A DNA stretch of 12,685 bases. Source: JADGHQ01 sp045805385. GTDB taxonomy: Bacteria; Actinomycetota; Thermoleophilia; Solirubrobacterales; Thermoleophilaceae. A program made the position numbers and the translations under genes. A model generated the notes under the pieces. That model was not told the DNA's origin, did not search any database, and saw only the letters and a list, made by a program, of their open reading frames with translations. The stretch covers positions 1 through 12,685 of the forward strand of contig JBJMLG010000181.1 in assembly GCA_045805385.1 (NCBI GenBank), written 5' to 3'. Shown in pieces: positions 1-5,365 of this stretch. The stretch's first letter is position 1. Each line of letters begins with the position of its first letter.

Positions 1-746
1 AAGAAGTCCTTCAGCTTCTCGTAGAGGCGTGTTCCCTCGTCATCAAGACCGGACGGCGCCGGGCCGCCGGACTGGACCGCCGCTGAGACGTCGGCTCGAA
101 CAGCACCAGGGAAGTTGGTGTGGATGCCGATCAACCCCGGAGGCGCCTGTGCACCCATCAGATCAACGATTTGCCCGCCCCAATCGCCGCCCTGGGCGAC
201 GTAGTGGTCGTATCCCAGGCGCTTCATCAGCTCCGCCCAGGCACGCGCGATGTGCTCAGGGCCCCAGCCGGTGGCGGCCGGCTTGCCCGAGAACCCGTAA
301 CCGGGCATCTCCGGAATCACCAGATGGAAGGCGTCCGCTGCGCTCCCGCCATGTGCCGTCGGATTGGTTAGCGGATCGATGATCTTCAGCTGCTCGATGA
401 CCGATCCGGGCCATCCGTGCGCGACGATGAGCGGCAACGCATCCTCATGCTTCGAGCGAACGTGGACGAAGTGGATGTCCAGCCCGTCGATCTCGGTGAT
501 GAAGTTGGGCACCGAGTTGAGCTTGGCCTCGCACTTGCGCCAGTCGTACTCGTTCAGCCAGTAGTCGGCGAGGGCCTGCATCGTCGCCAGCTGCACGCCC
601 TGCGACGGATCTTCGACCGTCTCCTTCTCAGGCCAGCGCGTGGCCGCGATGCGCGCACGCAGGTCATCGAGGTCCGACTCGGGGACGTCGATACTGAACG
701 GCCGGATCGCCGTGCGGCCATTTGACTGTTCGGCCGTGACAGGCAT
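1..746 (-). CDS. Epoxide hydrolase with N-terminal EHN domain (3' end outside window)
   Basis: An alpha/beta-hydrolase that should open epoxides to diols through an aspartyl-ester intermediate. The 248 visible residues start at ATG 746-744, with AGGAG (751-755) 4 nt upstream. Residues about 14-125 fit the epoxide hydrolase N-terminal (EHN) domain. HGWPGS (110-115) is the oxyanion-hole HGxP motif, and GGDWGG (186-191) is the nucleophile elbow with D188 as the expected nucleophile. The lid tyrosines, second acid and catalytic His would lie beyond the left edge; the family is usually about 380-400 aa, so roughly two thirds is present. Third positions are visibly less GC-rich than in the genes further right, and the gene is separated from its neighbour by 420 bp of noncoding DNA, so it may be an accessory gene. 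The family call is firm; the substrate is unknown. Confidence 0.93.
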   Translation of the reverse strand, partial: MPVTAEQSNGRTAIRPFSIDVPESDLDDLRARIAATRWPEKETVEDPSQGVQLATMQALADYWLNEYDWRKCEAKLNSVPNFITEIDGLDIHFVHVRSKHEDALPLIVAHGWPGSVIEQLKIIDPLTNPTAHGGSAADAFHLVIPEMPGYGFSGKPAATGWGPEHIARAWAELMKRLGYDHYVAQGGDWGGQIVDLMGAQAPPGLIGIHTNFPGAVRADVSAAVQSGGPAPSGLDDEGTRLYEKLKDF

Positions 747-754
747 GTGGCTCC

Positions 755-770
755 TAACGTTTGGTCGTTA
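755..770 (-). promoter_or_regulatory. Inverted repeat next to the epoxide hydrolase start (possible operator)
   Basis: TAACG (755-759) and CGTTA (766-770) form a perfect 5-bp inverted repeat with a 6-nt spacer. It lies immediately upstream of the epoxide hydrolase ATG and abuts its SD (shared base 755). A dyad of this size and place is typical of TetR-type operators, or could be a small RNA hairpin affecting SD access. No regulator gene is visible nearby, so the role is inferred. Confidence 0.35.
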
Positions 771-981
771 TGGCGCAGACCGTGAGGTCGATACGCCCAT
801 ACACCGACCGAGTGTCGGAGCCGGAAAAATCGCCCCGCCGAGGTCGGAGCAAAAAGCGAACATTCAACGTACACCCAGCGACGCCAAGCGGCCGTCGGCG
901 GCCTCTGGGAGAAAGCCGCAAATAGCGGGTATTGAGCATCACTGATGGCTGCCTGCGTCGGCACCGTTTAGGCCCGCGCCG

Positions 982-1147
982 GCGGGAAGAATCTCCATGC
1001 CAACCCTGTGCGCGAGTCGGGGTGGACGTCTTTCCCGCATAGCGGGAGGAATCCCCATCGCTCCTGAGATCAGGGCATTGGGATGGAACTTCTTCCCGCG
1101 CTCTGAGCCGCGAAGAATCTCCACCTCGACCGAGGTGTGGAGATCGG
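982..1147. repeat. Cluster of REP-like palindromic elements
   Basis: One arm recurs in both orientations. Copies resembling GCGGGAAGAATCTCCAT occur at 982-998, 1042-1058 and, variant, 1109-1124. Inverted copies occur at 1022-1038 (GTGGACGTCTTTCCCGC) and 1081-1100 (GGATGGAACTTCTTCCCGCG). Arms pair as hairpins at 1022-1058 (loop ATA, inner 6 bp perfect) and 1081-1125 (loop about 8 nt). A compact hairpin at 1122-1137 follows, then another partial arm (GTGGAGAT, 1137-1144). The arrangement resembles short intergenic palindromic repeat families found in many bacteria; copy number elsewhere in the genome is unknown. Confidence 0.6.
1122..1137 (-). terminator. Compact hairpin downstream of the lipoprotein gene
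   Basis: CACCTCG (1122-1128) and CGAGGTG (1131-1137) are perfect complements, giving a 6-bp stem with a GACC loop (7 bp if fully zipped). It lies 29 nt beyond the lipoprotein stop. It has no T-tract on the minus strand, so it may act as a weak or Rho-assisted terminator or as an mRNA 3' end. It could equally be part of the adjacent repeat cluster. Confidence 0.35.
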
Positions 1148-1166
1148 TATGACGGCCCCCGGGGCC

Positions 1167-1622
1167 CTACGGCAGCAGGAGCGTGTCGCTCGAGCTCTTG
1201 CGAGCGCGGCCGATGCGCAGGGTGGCCGGCGCGATCGTGCGCACCTGCGCCCTCTCGGTGCCGGCCTTCACCTGGTAGCTGCCGGGAGAGAGGTCGCTCG
1301 TGATCCGGCCGGTGCCCATCGGCTCGATCGGGCCCACCTGGACCTGCTCGGTGCCGCCGCCGCCGTCGAGCGTGAGCGTGTGCTTCTGGGGCGTCTGGTT
1401 CGACACGAGGATCACCACCGGGCCGGCGCCCACCGTGTTCGGTGAGACGGTGACCTTGTCGTTCGTGATCACGCCGGTGAGCTGAACCGGGACGGCCGGG
1501 CGAGGATCGTTCTTGAAGTCGCCGCCACCGCCGCCGCAGCCCGCGGCGAACAGCGCGACGGCGAACCCCGCGACCGCGACGCGCATGCCCCTGCTGAACC
1601 GCTCCGTGGCTCGCATCCTCAT
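1167..1622 (-). CDS. Small secreted lipoprotein with cupredoxin-like domain
   Basis: A 151-aa protein with a basic N-terminus, a hydrophobic stretch (about 14-27) and a lipobox ending AAGC with C29 as the expected lipidated cysteine, followed by a glycine run. It should therefore be anchored outside the membrane. The rest (about 45-140) is beta-rich, with a cupredoxin-like pattern (VGAGPVVILVSNQT, then LSPGSYQVKA). There is no convincing Cys/His/Met copper set, so metal binding is not supported. The start is uncertain: ATG 1622 would have a 6-nt leader from the predicted promoter, while ATG 1616 has GAGGGG 6 nt upstream; both keep the signal sequence. The acyltransferase stop is 16 nt upstream, and a -10 hexamer overlapping that stop suggests the gene can also be transcribed alone. 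I recognise the fold type, not a specific function. Confidence 0.82.
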   Translation of the reverse strand: MRMRATERFSRGMRVAVAGFAVALFAAGCGGGGGDFKNDPRPAVPVQLTGVITNDKVTVSPNTVGAGPVVILVSNQTPQKHTLTLDGGGGTEQVQVGPIEPMGTGRITSDLSPGSYQVKAGTERAQVRTIAPATLRIGRARKSSSDTLLLP

Positions 1623-1635
1623 CCCCTCTGCCGGG

Positions 1636-1641
1636 AATCTA
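1636..1641 (-). promoter_or_regulatory. -10 hexamer (TAGATT) containing the acyltransferase stop codon
   Basis: Read on the minus strand, TAGATT begins with the TAG stop (1641-1639) of the acyltransferase. A 7-nt spacer places the transcription start near 1628, six nt before the lipoprotein ATG at 1622. It fits the TANNNT hexamer and spacing seen at seven other starts in this window. No clear -35 was identified. Confidence 0.5.
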
Positions 1642-2634
1642 ACCGAACCAGACGGATCTTCGCGCAGCTAGGAGCGAGTCCACCTCGCGCTGGACGCAAG
1701 CGCGCACGTGCTCCGAGAGCGACTGCACGAGCTGGAGGTCGTCGGCGTCCTCCGGGCCGTAGCGGTCGAGCGAGATGGGCTCGAGGAAGCGGATCTTGAA
1801 CTTGGCCGGGAGGTACATCGCGGCGGCGGCGAGGCCGAAGTGGGGGAACGCGTGATTGATCGGGAAGTAGATGAGGCCGGTGAGCCGCTGCAAGAGCGGC
1901 ACGTGGGCGAAGATGGGCATCGCCTCCTCCGCGCCGATCACCGCGACCGGGACGATCGGCACCCCGGAGCGGAGCGCCGTCTTCACGTAGCCGCCGCGCC
2001 CGAAGCGCCGCAGCCGGTAGCGCTGCCAGTACAGCTTCCGCGACGCCTTCTGACCCTCCGGGAACACGAGCGCCAGCCTGCCCTCGTCGCGGAGCAGCCG
2101 CTGGGCGTTCGCCGGGTGCGCGGCCACCAGCCCGATCTTGTTCGCGAGCATGCCCACGCCCGGGTAGCCCTTGAACCAGTGCTCGCCGAGCATGTACACG
2201 GGGCGCGGCGCGTGGTGCTCCTTGCGGATCGCCCACATGATCATCGGGGCATCCGGCGGAAGGGCTCCGGAGTGGTTCGACACGAGCAGCGCCCCGCCGT
2301 CCGCCGGCACGTTCTCGACCCCCTGAACCTCCACTCGGAACCAGTAGTCGTAATAGAAGTCGAGCACCGGCGCCATGAGCGAGACGATGCGCTCGCTGCG
2401 GCCCCAGTCGTCCACAGCGCGGCCCGCGTCGGCGGCCGGCAGCAGGCGGCGGAGCTGGCGCAGGTCGGTCCCGGGCTCGCGCTCGGGCGGCGACTCCCGC
2501 GGAAGCTCGTAGACGTCGTGGCGCGGGTCGTGCTCGAACGGCCCGCCAAGCAGCGGGCTGTCCGCGCTCAGCTTGCCACGAGCAGCTGGCGCTCCCTGTC
2601 TAGCTCCTGGAGCCTGTCTTGGAGTCGTAGCCAC
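1639..2634 (-). CDS. Lysophospholipid acyltransferase-like protein (PlsC/LPLAT superfamily)
   Basis: A probable membrane-associated glycerolipid acyltransferase that transfers a fatty acyl chain to a lysophospholipid or related acceptor. With the longest frame (331 aa, GTG start 2634), NHSG at 120-123 with D128 is the catalytic histidine/aspartate block, and VFPEGQK (190-196) is the substrate-binding FPEG block. A hydrophobic segment with VPIVPV (225-230) is block IV. The H-to-D spacing is six residues rather than the classical four, as in DAGAT-like branches. The start is doubtful: residues 1-21 overlap the preceding 67-aa gene, use untypical codons (AGA, CCA, GGA) and have no SD. A CTG at 2571-2569 overlaps the upstream stop as CTGA and would give 310 aa; a GTG near 2413 is a third option. 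It is probably translationally coupled to the 67-aa gene. The physiological acceptor is unknown. Confidence 0.88.
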   Translation of the reverse strand: MATTPRQAPGARQGAPAARGKLSADSPLLGGPFEHDPRHDVYELPRESPPEREPGTDLRQLRRLLPAADAGRAVDDWGRSERIVSLMAPVLDFYYDYWFRVEVQGVENVPADGGALLVSNHSGALPPDAPMIMWAIRKEHHAPRPVYMLGEHWFKGYPGVGMLANKIGLVAAHPANAQRLLRDEGRLALVFPEGQKASRKLYWQRYRLRRFGRGGYVKTALRSGVPIVPVAVIGAEEAMPIFAHVPLLQRLTGLIYFPINHAFPHFGLAAAAMYLPAKFKIRFLEPISLDRYGPEDADDLQLVQSLSEHVRACVQREVDSLLAARRSVWFG

Positions 2635-2771
2635 GAATGGTCTTCGGCGTCTTCGTATTCGCGCCCGTCGAGTTCACGCAGGCTGTCGCGATAGTCGAGC
2701 CAAGCCTCCTGCGCGAGCAACTCGAGCTCTGCAAGCTTCCTATTGACCTGTGACTGCGTGAGCGTCGTCAT
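2568..2771 (-). CDS. 67-aa charged helical protein of unknown function
   Basis: It starts at ATG 2771-2769 with a strong SD, GGAGGAG (2774-2780), and ends at TGA 2570-2568. The sequence is short, highly charged and almost free of helix breakers, with heptad-like leucines (KLAELELLAQEAWL near the start, DRLQELDRERQLL at the end); one or two long helices or a coiled coil are likely. It has no signal peptide, membrane segment or Cys/His cluster. Codon use is less GC-biased than its neighbours (AAT, CTT, TTG, CTA, CGA, CAA, two AGG). It overlaps the longest reading of the acyltransferase by 67 nt, or by 4 nt if that gene starts at CTG 2571. Its own promoter (2816-2821) and SD argue that it is real. 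I do not recognise the family. Confidence 0.72.
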   Translation of the reverse strand: MTTLTQSQVNRKLAELELLAQEAWLDYRDSLRELDGREYEDAEDHSWLRLQDRLQELDRERQLLVAS

Positions 2772-2815
2772 GGCTCCTCCGCTTGGCCCGGGAATCTTCC
2801 GACGACTTGCGGCCC

Positions 2816-2821
2816 ATACTA
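2816..2821 (-). promoter_or_regulatory. -10 hexamer TAGTAT for the 67-aa gene and acyltransferase
   Basis: TAGTAT reads on the minus strand at 2821-2816. A 7-nt spacer puts the predicted start of transcription at 2808, giving a 37-nt leader that contains the GGAGGAG SD. No obvious -35 was found. A 14-bp palindrome lies just upstream. Confidence 0.5.
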
Positions 2822-2856
2822 CCCACGCGGCGGTCGTCCGATGCCAGCTTGTGCGC

Positions 2857-2870
2857 CCGGTTGCAACCGG
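2857..2870. promoter_or_regulatory. Perfect 14-bp palindrome CCGGTTGCAACCGG
   Basis: It lies in the 127-bp gap between the YgfZ-like gene's stop and the 67-aa gene, centred about 55 bp upstream of the transcription start predicted from TAGTAT. That position suits an activator or repressor site. It has no loop and no following T-tract, so a terminator role for the YgfZ-like gene is less likely. The function is inferred from symmetry and position only. Confidence 0.35.
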
Positions 2871-2898
2871 CGGATCACCGAGCTTGCGGGGTTTCTCG

Positions 2899-3816
2899 TC
2901 AGTCCGGGAAGGGCAGCTCGACCAGCTCGGCGACCGCACGCTCGTCGCCGACGAGCACGGTGTCGCCGGGCGACGCCTCGCGGCGCACGATCGCAAGGGC
3001 CAGCGCGCCAAGCCGCGGCGACTGCGCGACAGAACCGATCCGGCCAACCTCACGGTCGCCCAGCACGATCGGGTCGCCGGAGGCCGCCGGCGCCGACAGC
3101 CGCAGCCCGCGCAGGTGGCGGTTCGGCTTGCCCTTGTAGTGCAGCCGCGCGACCGTCTCCTGACCCACGTAGCAGCCCTTGGTGAAGCTGACGGCACGCG
3201 CGTTGAGACCGGCCTCCTGGGGAATCGTGTCGCCGTCCATGTCCACGCCGAGACGTGGTCGCCCAGACTCCACGCGAAGGAGCTCAGCCGCCTCCGGCGA
3301 GACCTCGTCGACGCCGAGCGCGGCGCGCACGCCCCCTGCGTCGGCGGCGTCGCAGATCACGTCCACGCCGAGATCGGTGGCCACGTAGACCCCGTGCTCA
3401 CCCTCCACGAACGAGTGCTCGGTCGCGGGAGGCGCCACGTCGAGCGCGTCGCGCGCGGCGGGGCCGATCAGCGAAAGGATCGCCCGCTCGGCGGTTACGT
3501 CGCGTGCCTGCACGTCGCGGCCGATCGAGTACATGCGCACGTTCTTCGCGAGCGCGGGCAGGGCGGCCGCCTCTGTGTCGAGCCAGATCCAGTCCTCGCC
3601 GCGCAGCACGCGCATGTCGGTCAGCAGCTTGCCCTTGTGAGTGAGGAGCGCGGCGTAGCAGCCGCTGCCGGGAGCGAGCGACTCGATGTCGTTCGTGAGC
3701 TGGCCCTGGAGGAACTCGGCTGCCTCGGCGCCGGTGAGCAGCAGCTTGCCGCGCTCGGAGCGGTCCACGACGCCGGCGCTACCGCGCAGCAGCTCATATT
3801 CGGTTGCGACCGTCAC
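2899..3816 (-). CDS. ygfZ: YgfZ/GcvT-like folate-binding protein
   Basis: A 305-aa member of the tetrahydrofolate-dependent family related to the aminomethyltransferase GcvT. Its YgfZ branch helps make or repair certain iron-sulfur clusters. The diagnostic signature K-G-C-Y-x-G-Q-E is intact at residues 213-220 (C215), preceded by IPQEAGL (198-204). The N-terminal domain shows FLQGQLTNDI (35-44) and THKGKLLTDMRV (59-70), both typical of the family. The start was chosen as GTG 3816-3814: the frame stays open upstream, but homology-like sequence begins there and a TAGAAT hexamer lies exactly 7 nt upstream with no SD, the leaderless layout seen elsewhere here. It is divergently arranged with the 120-aa gene at 3854. 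The family is firm; the exact client proteins are unknown. Confidence 0.93.
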   Translation of the reverse strand: MTVATEYELLRGSAGVVDRSERGKLLLTGAEAAEFLQGQLTNDIESLAPGSGCYAALLTHKGKLLTDMRVLRGEDWIWLDTEAAALPALAKNVRMYSIGRDVQARDVTAERAILSLIGPAARDALDVAPPATEHSFVEGEHGVYVATDLGVDVICDAADAGGVRAALGVDEVSPEAAELLRVESGRPRLGVDMDGDTIPQEAGLNARAVSFTKGCYVGQETVARLHYKGKPNRHLRGLRLSAPAASGDPIVLGDREVGRIGSVAQSPRLGALALAIVRREASPGDTVLVGDERAVAELVELPFPD

Positions 3817-3823
3817 AGGGCCG

Positions 3824-3829
3824 ATTCTA
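3824..3829 (-). promoter_or_regulatory. -10 hexamer TAGAAT of the leaderless YgfZ-like gene
   Basis: On the minus strand TAGAAT (3829-3824) is followed by seven nt and then the GTG start codon at 3816, which would make the start codon's first base the transcription start. There is no SD. Confidence 0.6.
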
Positions 3830-3840
3830 GGGAGGCCCGC

Positions 3841-3846
3841 TAGGCT
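3841..3846 (+). promoter_or_regulatory. -10 hexamer TAGGCT of the leaderless 120-aa gene
   Basis: TAGGCT is followed by GCTCCGC (seven nt) and the GTG start at 3854, implying a leaderless mRNA. It lies 11 bp from the opposing TAGAAT hexamer, so polymerase footprints at the two promoters must overlap. Confidence 0.58.
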
Positions 3847-3853
3847 GCTCCGC

Positions 3854-4216
3854 GTGGCGCTCGCCGACGACTTCCAGCTGATTGTCGACTCGCTTCCGCC
3901 CGACTGGACGAACCTCGTCTGCGACCTGCGCATCTTCGACGAGGACCGCTATATCGAGGCGGCCACGATCCTCGTGCAGATCAACGCCCAGCCGTACTCG
4001 AAGCACGACTGGCACTGGCGGCTGCCGGTGGCCCACGAGTTCGGGCACGCGGCATCGCCCGAGACGGTGAAGGGCACGCTCGCGCTGCTCGACGAGCAGG
4101 GCATCGAGGGCGAACTGGCCGCGCGCGACGCACGCTCCGGCCGGGTCGAGGTCACGCAGATGTGGGGCCGCCCGGAGTCCGTGCGCGAGGAATTCGCGCG
4201 CCGGCGCTCGCAGTGA
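3854..4216 (+). CDS. 120-aa protein of unknown function
   Basis: First gene of a tight three-gene unit. The start is GTG 3854, set by the TAGGCT hexamer 7 nt upstream; the open frame extends further upstream but only across the divergent gene. The protein is soluble and acidic, with DWTNLVCDLRI near residues 18-27, a tryptophan/histidine-rich stretch (HDWHWRLPVAHEFGHAASPE, 51-70) and a segment TVKGTLALLDEQGIEGEL (71-88). HEFGH (61-65) matches the HExxH zinc-peptidase pattern, but the glycine and the following AASPE do not look like a metallopeptidase helix and no third ligand is evident. The C-terminus is basic. The next gene starts 2 nt after the stop. I do not recognise a named family; its conserved operon-like position suggests a housekeeping or signalling role at most. 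Confidence 0.78.
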   Translation: MALADDFQLIVDSLPPDWTNLVCDLRIFDEDRYIEAATILVQINAQPYSKHDWHWRLPVAHEFGHAASPETVKGTLALLDEQGIEGELAARDARSGRVEVTQMWGRPESVREEFARRRSQ

Positions 4217-4218
4217 CG

Positions 4219-4548
4219 ATGGCACGCGTGGCGCTCCTGTGCCCGGACCTGCTCTTCGGGTCGAAGCTCGAGGGCGGCCTGCGGGCTGCCGGCCACGAGG
4301 TTGAGCGCTTCGACAGCCCCGAGGGGGCGAGCGCCGCCACCGCCGACGTGCTCGTGGTGGATCTGAACGCGCCCGAGTTCGACGGCTCTGCCGCACCGGC
4401 TCCGGACGGCGCTCCGAGGCTCGGCTTCTATTCGCACGTGGACCAGGGCACCCGCCGGCGCGCGGAGGAGGCCGGCTTCGAGCTCGTGGTGCCGCGCTCG
4501 CGCATGGCGCGCGAGATGGCCGACCTGGTGGAGAGGCTCGCGGCGTGA
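4219..4548 (+). CDS. Degenerate receiver-like (CheY-like) protein
   Basis: 109 aa from ATG 4219, two nt after the previous stop; upstream ATG/GTG choices would overlap the previous gene. The alternating pattern suggests a Rossmann/receiver fold: ARVALLCPDLLFG (2-14) as strand 1, DVLVVDLNAPEFDG (43-56) as strand 3 with D48 at the phospho-acceptor position, PRLGFYSHVD (66-75) as strand 4 with S72 in the Thr/Ser position, and FELVVPRSRM (87-96) as strand 5. The acidic pair expected at the end of strand 1 and the conserved lysine after strand 5 are not present (CPD and PRSR instead), so normal phosphotransfer is unlikely. There is no output domain. It overlaps the SDR gene by 4 nt (GTGA). It may be a stand-alone regulator or scaffold; the fold is an inference. 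Confidence 0.75.
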   Translation: MARVALLCPDLLFGSKLEGGLRAAGHEVERFDSPEGASAATADVLVVDLNAPEFDGSAAPAPDGAPRLGFYSHVDQGTRRRAEEAGFELVVPRSRMAREMADLVERLAA

Positions 4549-5291
4549 AGAACGCCGTCGTGACCGGCACCTCGAGCGGCATCGGCGAGGCGACGGCGCG
4601 CCTCCTCGCGCAGCGCGACTACCGCGTGATCGGCATCGCGCGTCGCGCCGATCGGCTCGAGCAGCTGGCCGCCGAAGCGGGCGACAAGTTCATTCCGCTG
4701 CCGCTCGACCTGACCAGCACTGACGCGCCCGCGCGCGTGCGCGAGGCGGTCGACGGCGAGTTCGGCGGCAAGCTCGACCTGCTGGTGAACAACGCGGGTG
4801 GCGCGTGGCGCTCCGCCTTCGCGGACGAGGAGAAGGGCGGCTGGGAGAACGTGCGCCGCACGATGGAGCTGAACTTCGACTCGGTCGTCCGCCTCACGGA
4901 GGCGCTGCTGCCGGTCCTGCGCGCCTCGGCGCCGAGCGCGATCGTGAACGTGGCATCCGTGGCAGGGCGCGCGTCGCGGCCGAAGAGCGGCGCGTACTCG
5001 GCGTCGAAGGCCGCAGTGATCGCCTGGACCGACGCGCTGCACCTCGAGGAGAAGCCGAACAACGTGCACGTGGGCACCGTGTCGCCCGGCTTCATCGCGA
5101 CCGAGGGCTTCCCGCAGACGGACATCAAGCCGCACTGGATCGTCTCGAAGCCGGAGAAGGTCGCGGAGGCGATCTTCAAAGCCGGCCCGGGCGGCAAGCC
5201 CGAAGTGATCGTGCCGCGCGGGTACGCGCTCATACCGGCGCTGCGCGCGCTTACGCCGGGGCTCGTGCGCCGCGGCGCCAGCGGCGTCTAA
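4545..5291 (+). CDS. Short-chain dehydrogenase/reductase (SDR)
   Basis: A 248-aa classical-length NAD(P)-dependent oxidoreductase. The cofactor motif TGTSSGIG is at residues 7-14, NNAG at 82-85, the structural/catalytic Asn in MELNF (N110), Ser at 138, and YSASK with Y151 and K155, so the full Ser-Tyr-Lys-Asn set is present. PGFIATE (181-187) is the usual substrate-loop start. Arg residues after strand 2 (IARRADR, 31-37) suggest a preference for NADP(H). The GTG start at 4545 overlaps the TGA of the receiver-like gene (GTGA), indicating translational coupling. The C-terminal PRGYALIPALRALTPGLVRR (224-243) resembles the tail of SDRs acting on lipid or steroid-like substrates, but the substrate cannot be assigned. 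Confidence 0.92.
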   Translation: MKNAVVTGTSSGIGEATARLLAQRDYRVIGIARRADRLEQLAAEAGDKFIPLPLDLTSTDAPARVREAVDGEFGGKLDLLVNNAGGAWRSAFADEEKGGWENVRRTMELNFDSVVRLTEALLPVLRASAPSAIVNVASVAGRASRPKSGAYSASKAAVIAWTDALHLEEKPNNVHVGTVSPGFIATEGFPQTDIKPHWIVSKPEKVAEAIFKAGPGGKPEVIVPRGYALIPALRALTPGLVRRGASGV

Positions 5292-5317
5292 CCGGCGCAC
5301 GGCCGGCGCCCACGCTC

Positions 5318-5323
5318 TACCTT
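5318..5323 (+). promoter_or_regulatory. -10 hexamer TACCTT for the secreted subtilase-like gene
   Basis: A 7-nt spacer (GTCCCGC) places the predicted transcription start at about 5331, giving a 35-nt leader that contains the SD AGGGGG (5354-5359). It fits the window-wide TANNNT layout; no -35 is clear. Confidence 0.42.
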
Positions 5324-5365
5324 GTCCCGCGCAGGGGGCAAGGGGAACTCAGCAGGGGGTAGCTG

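Larger units (their letters stand above)
747..1166. other. 420-bp noncoding region with a cluster of palindromic repeats
   Basis: No convincing gene: the short open frames here run through inverted repeats or are antisense to the epoxide hydrolase start. The region holds the epoxide hydrolase SD and its adjoining inverted repeat, a second dyad (CCGAC-N5-GTCGG, 804-818), a series of related palindromic arms (982-1147) and a GC-rich palindrome abutting the lipoprotein stop (1154-1166). No clear -10 hexamer for the epoxide hydrolase was found; TACGTT at 871-866 (minus) fits the TANNNT pattern but would give a leader of about 110 nt. Confidence 0.7.

Noticed and set aside
554..964. 136-aa minus-strand frame and smaller frames around 640-1124
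   Set aside because: They cross the epoxide hydrolase start or the palindromic repeats, are Arg-rich and have no SD or domain-like pattern.
982..1147. CRISPR array
   Set aside because: The repeated arms alternate in orientation, are diverged and have no regular spacers.
1154..1166. Hairpin abutting the lipoprotein stop (GGCCCC-C-GGGGCC)
   Set aside because: A one-base loop cannot form a normal hairpin; it may simply reflect GC-rich sequence.
5292..5306. Terminator hairpin after the SDR at 4545-5291
   Set aside because: CCGGC-N5-GCCGG gives only a 5-bp stem with no T-tract; too weak to list as a feature.
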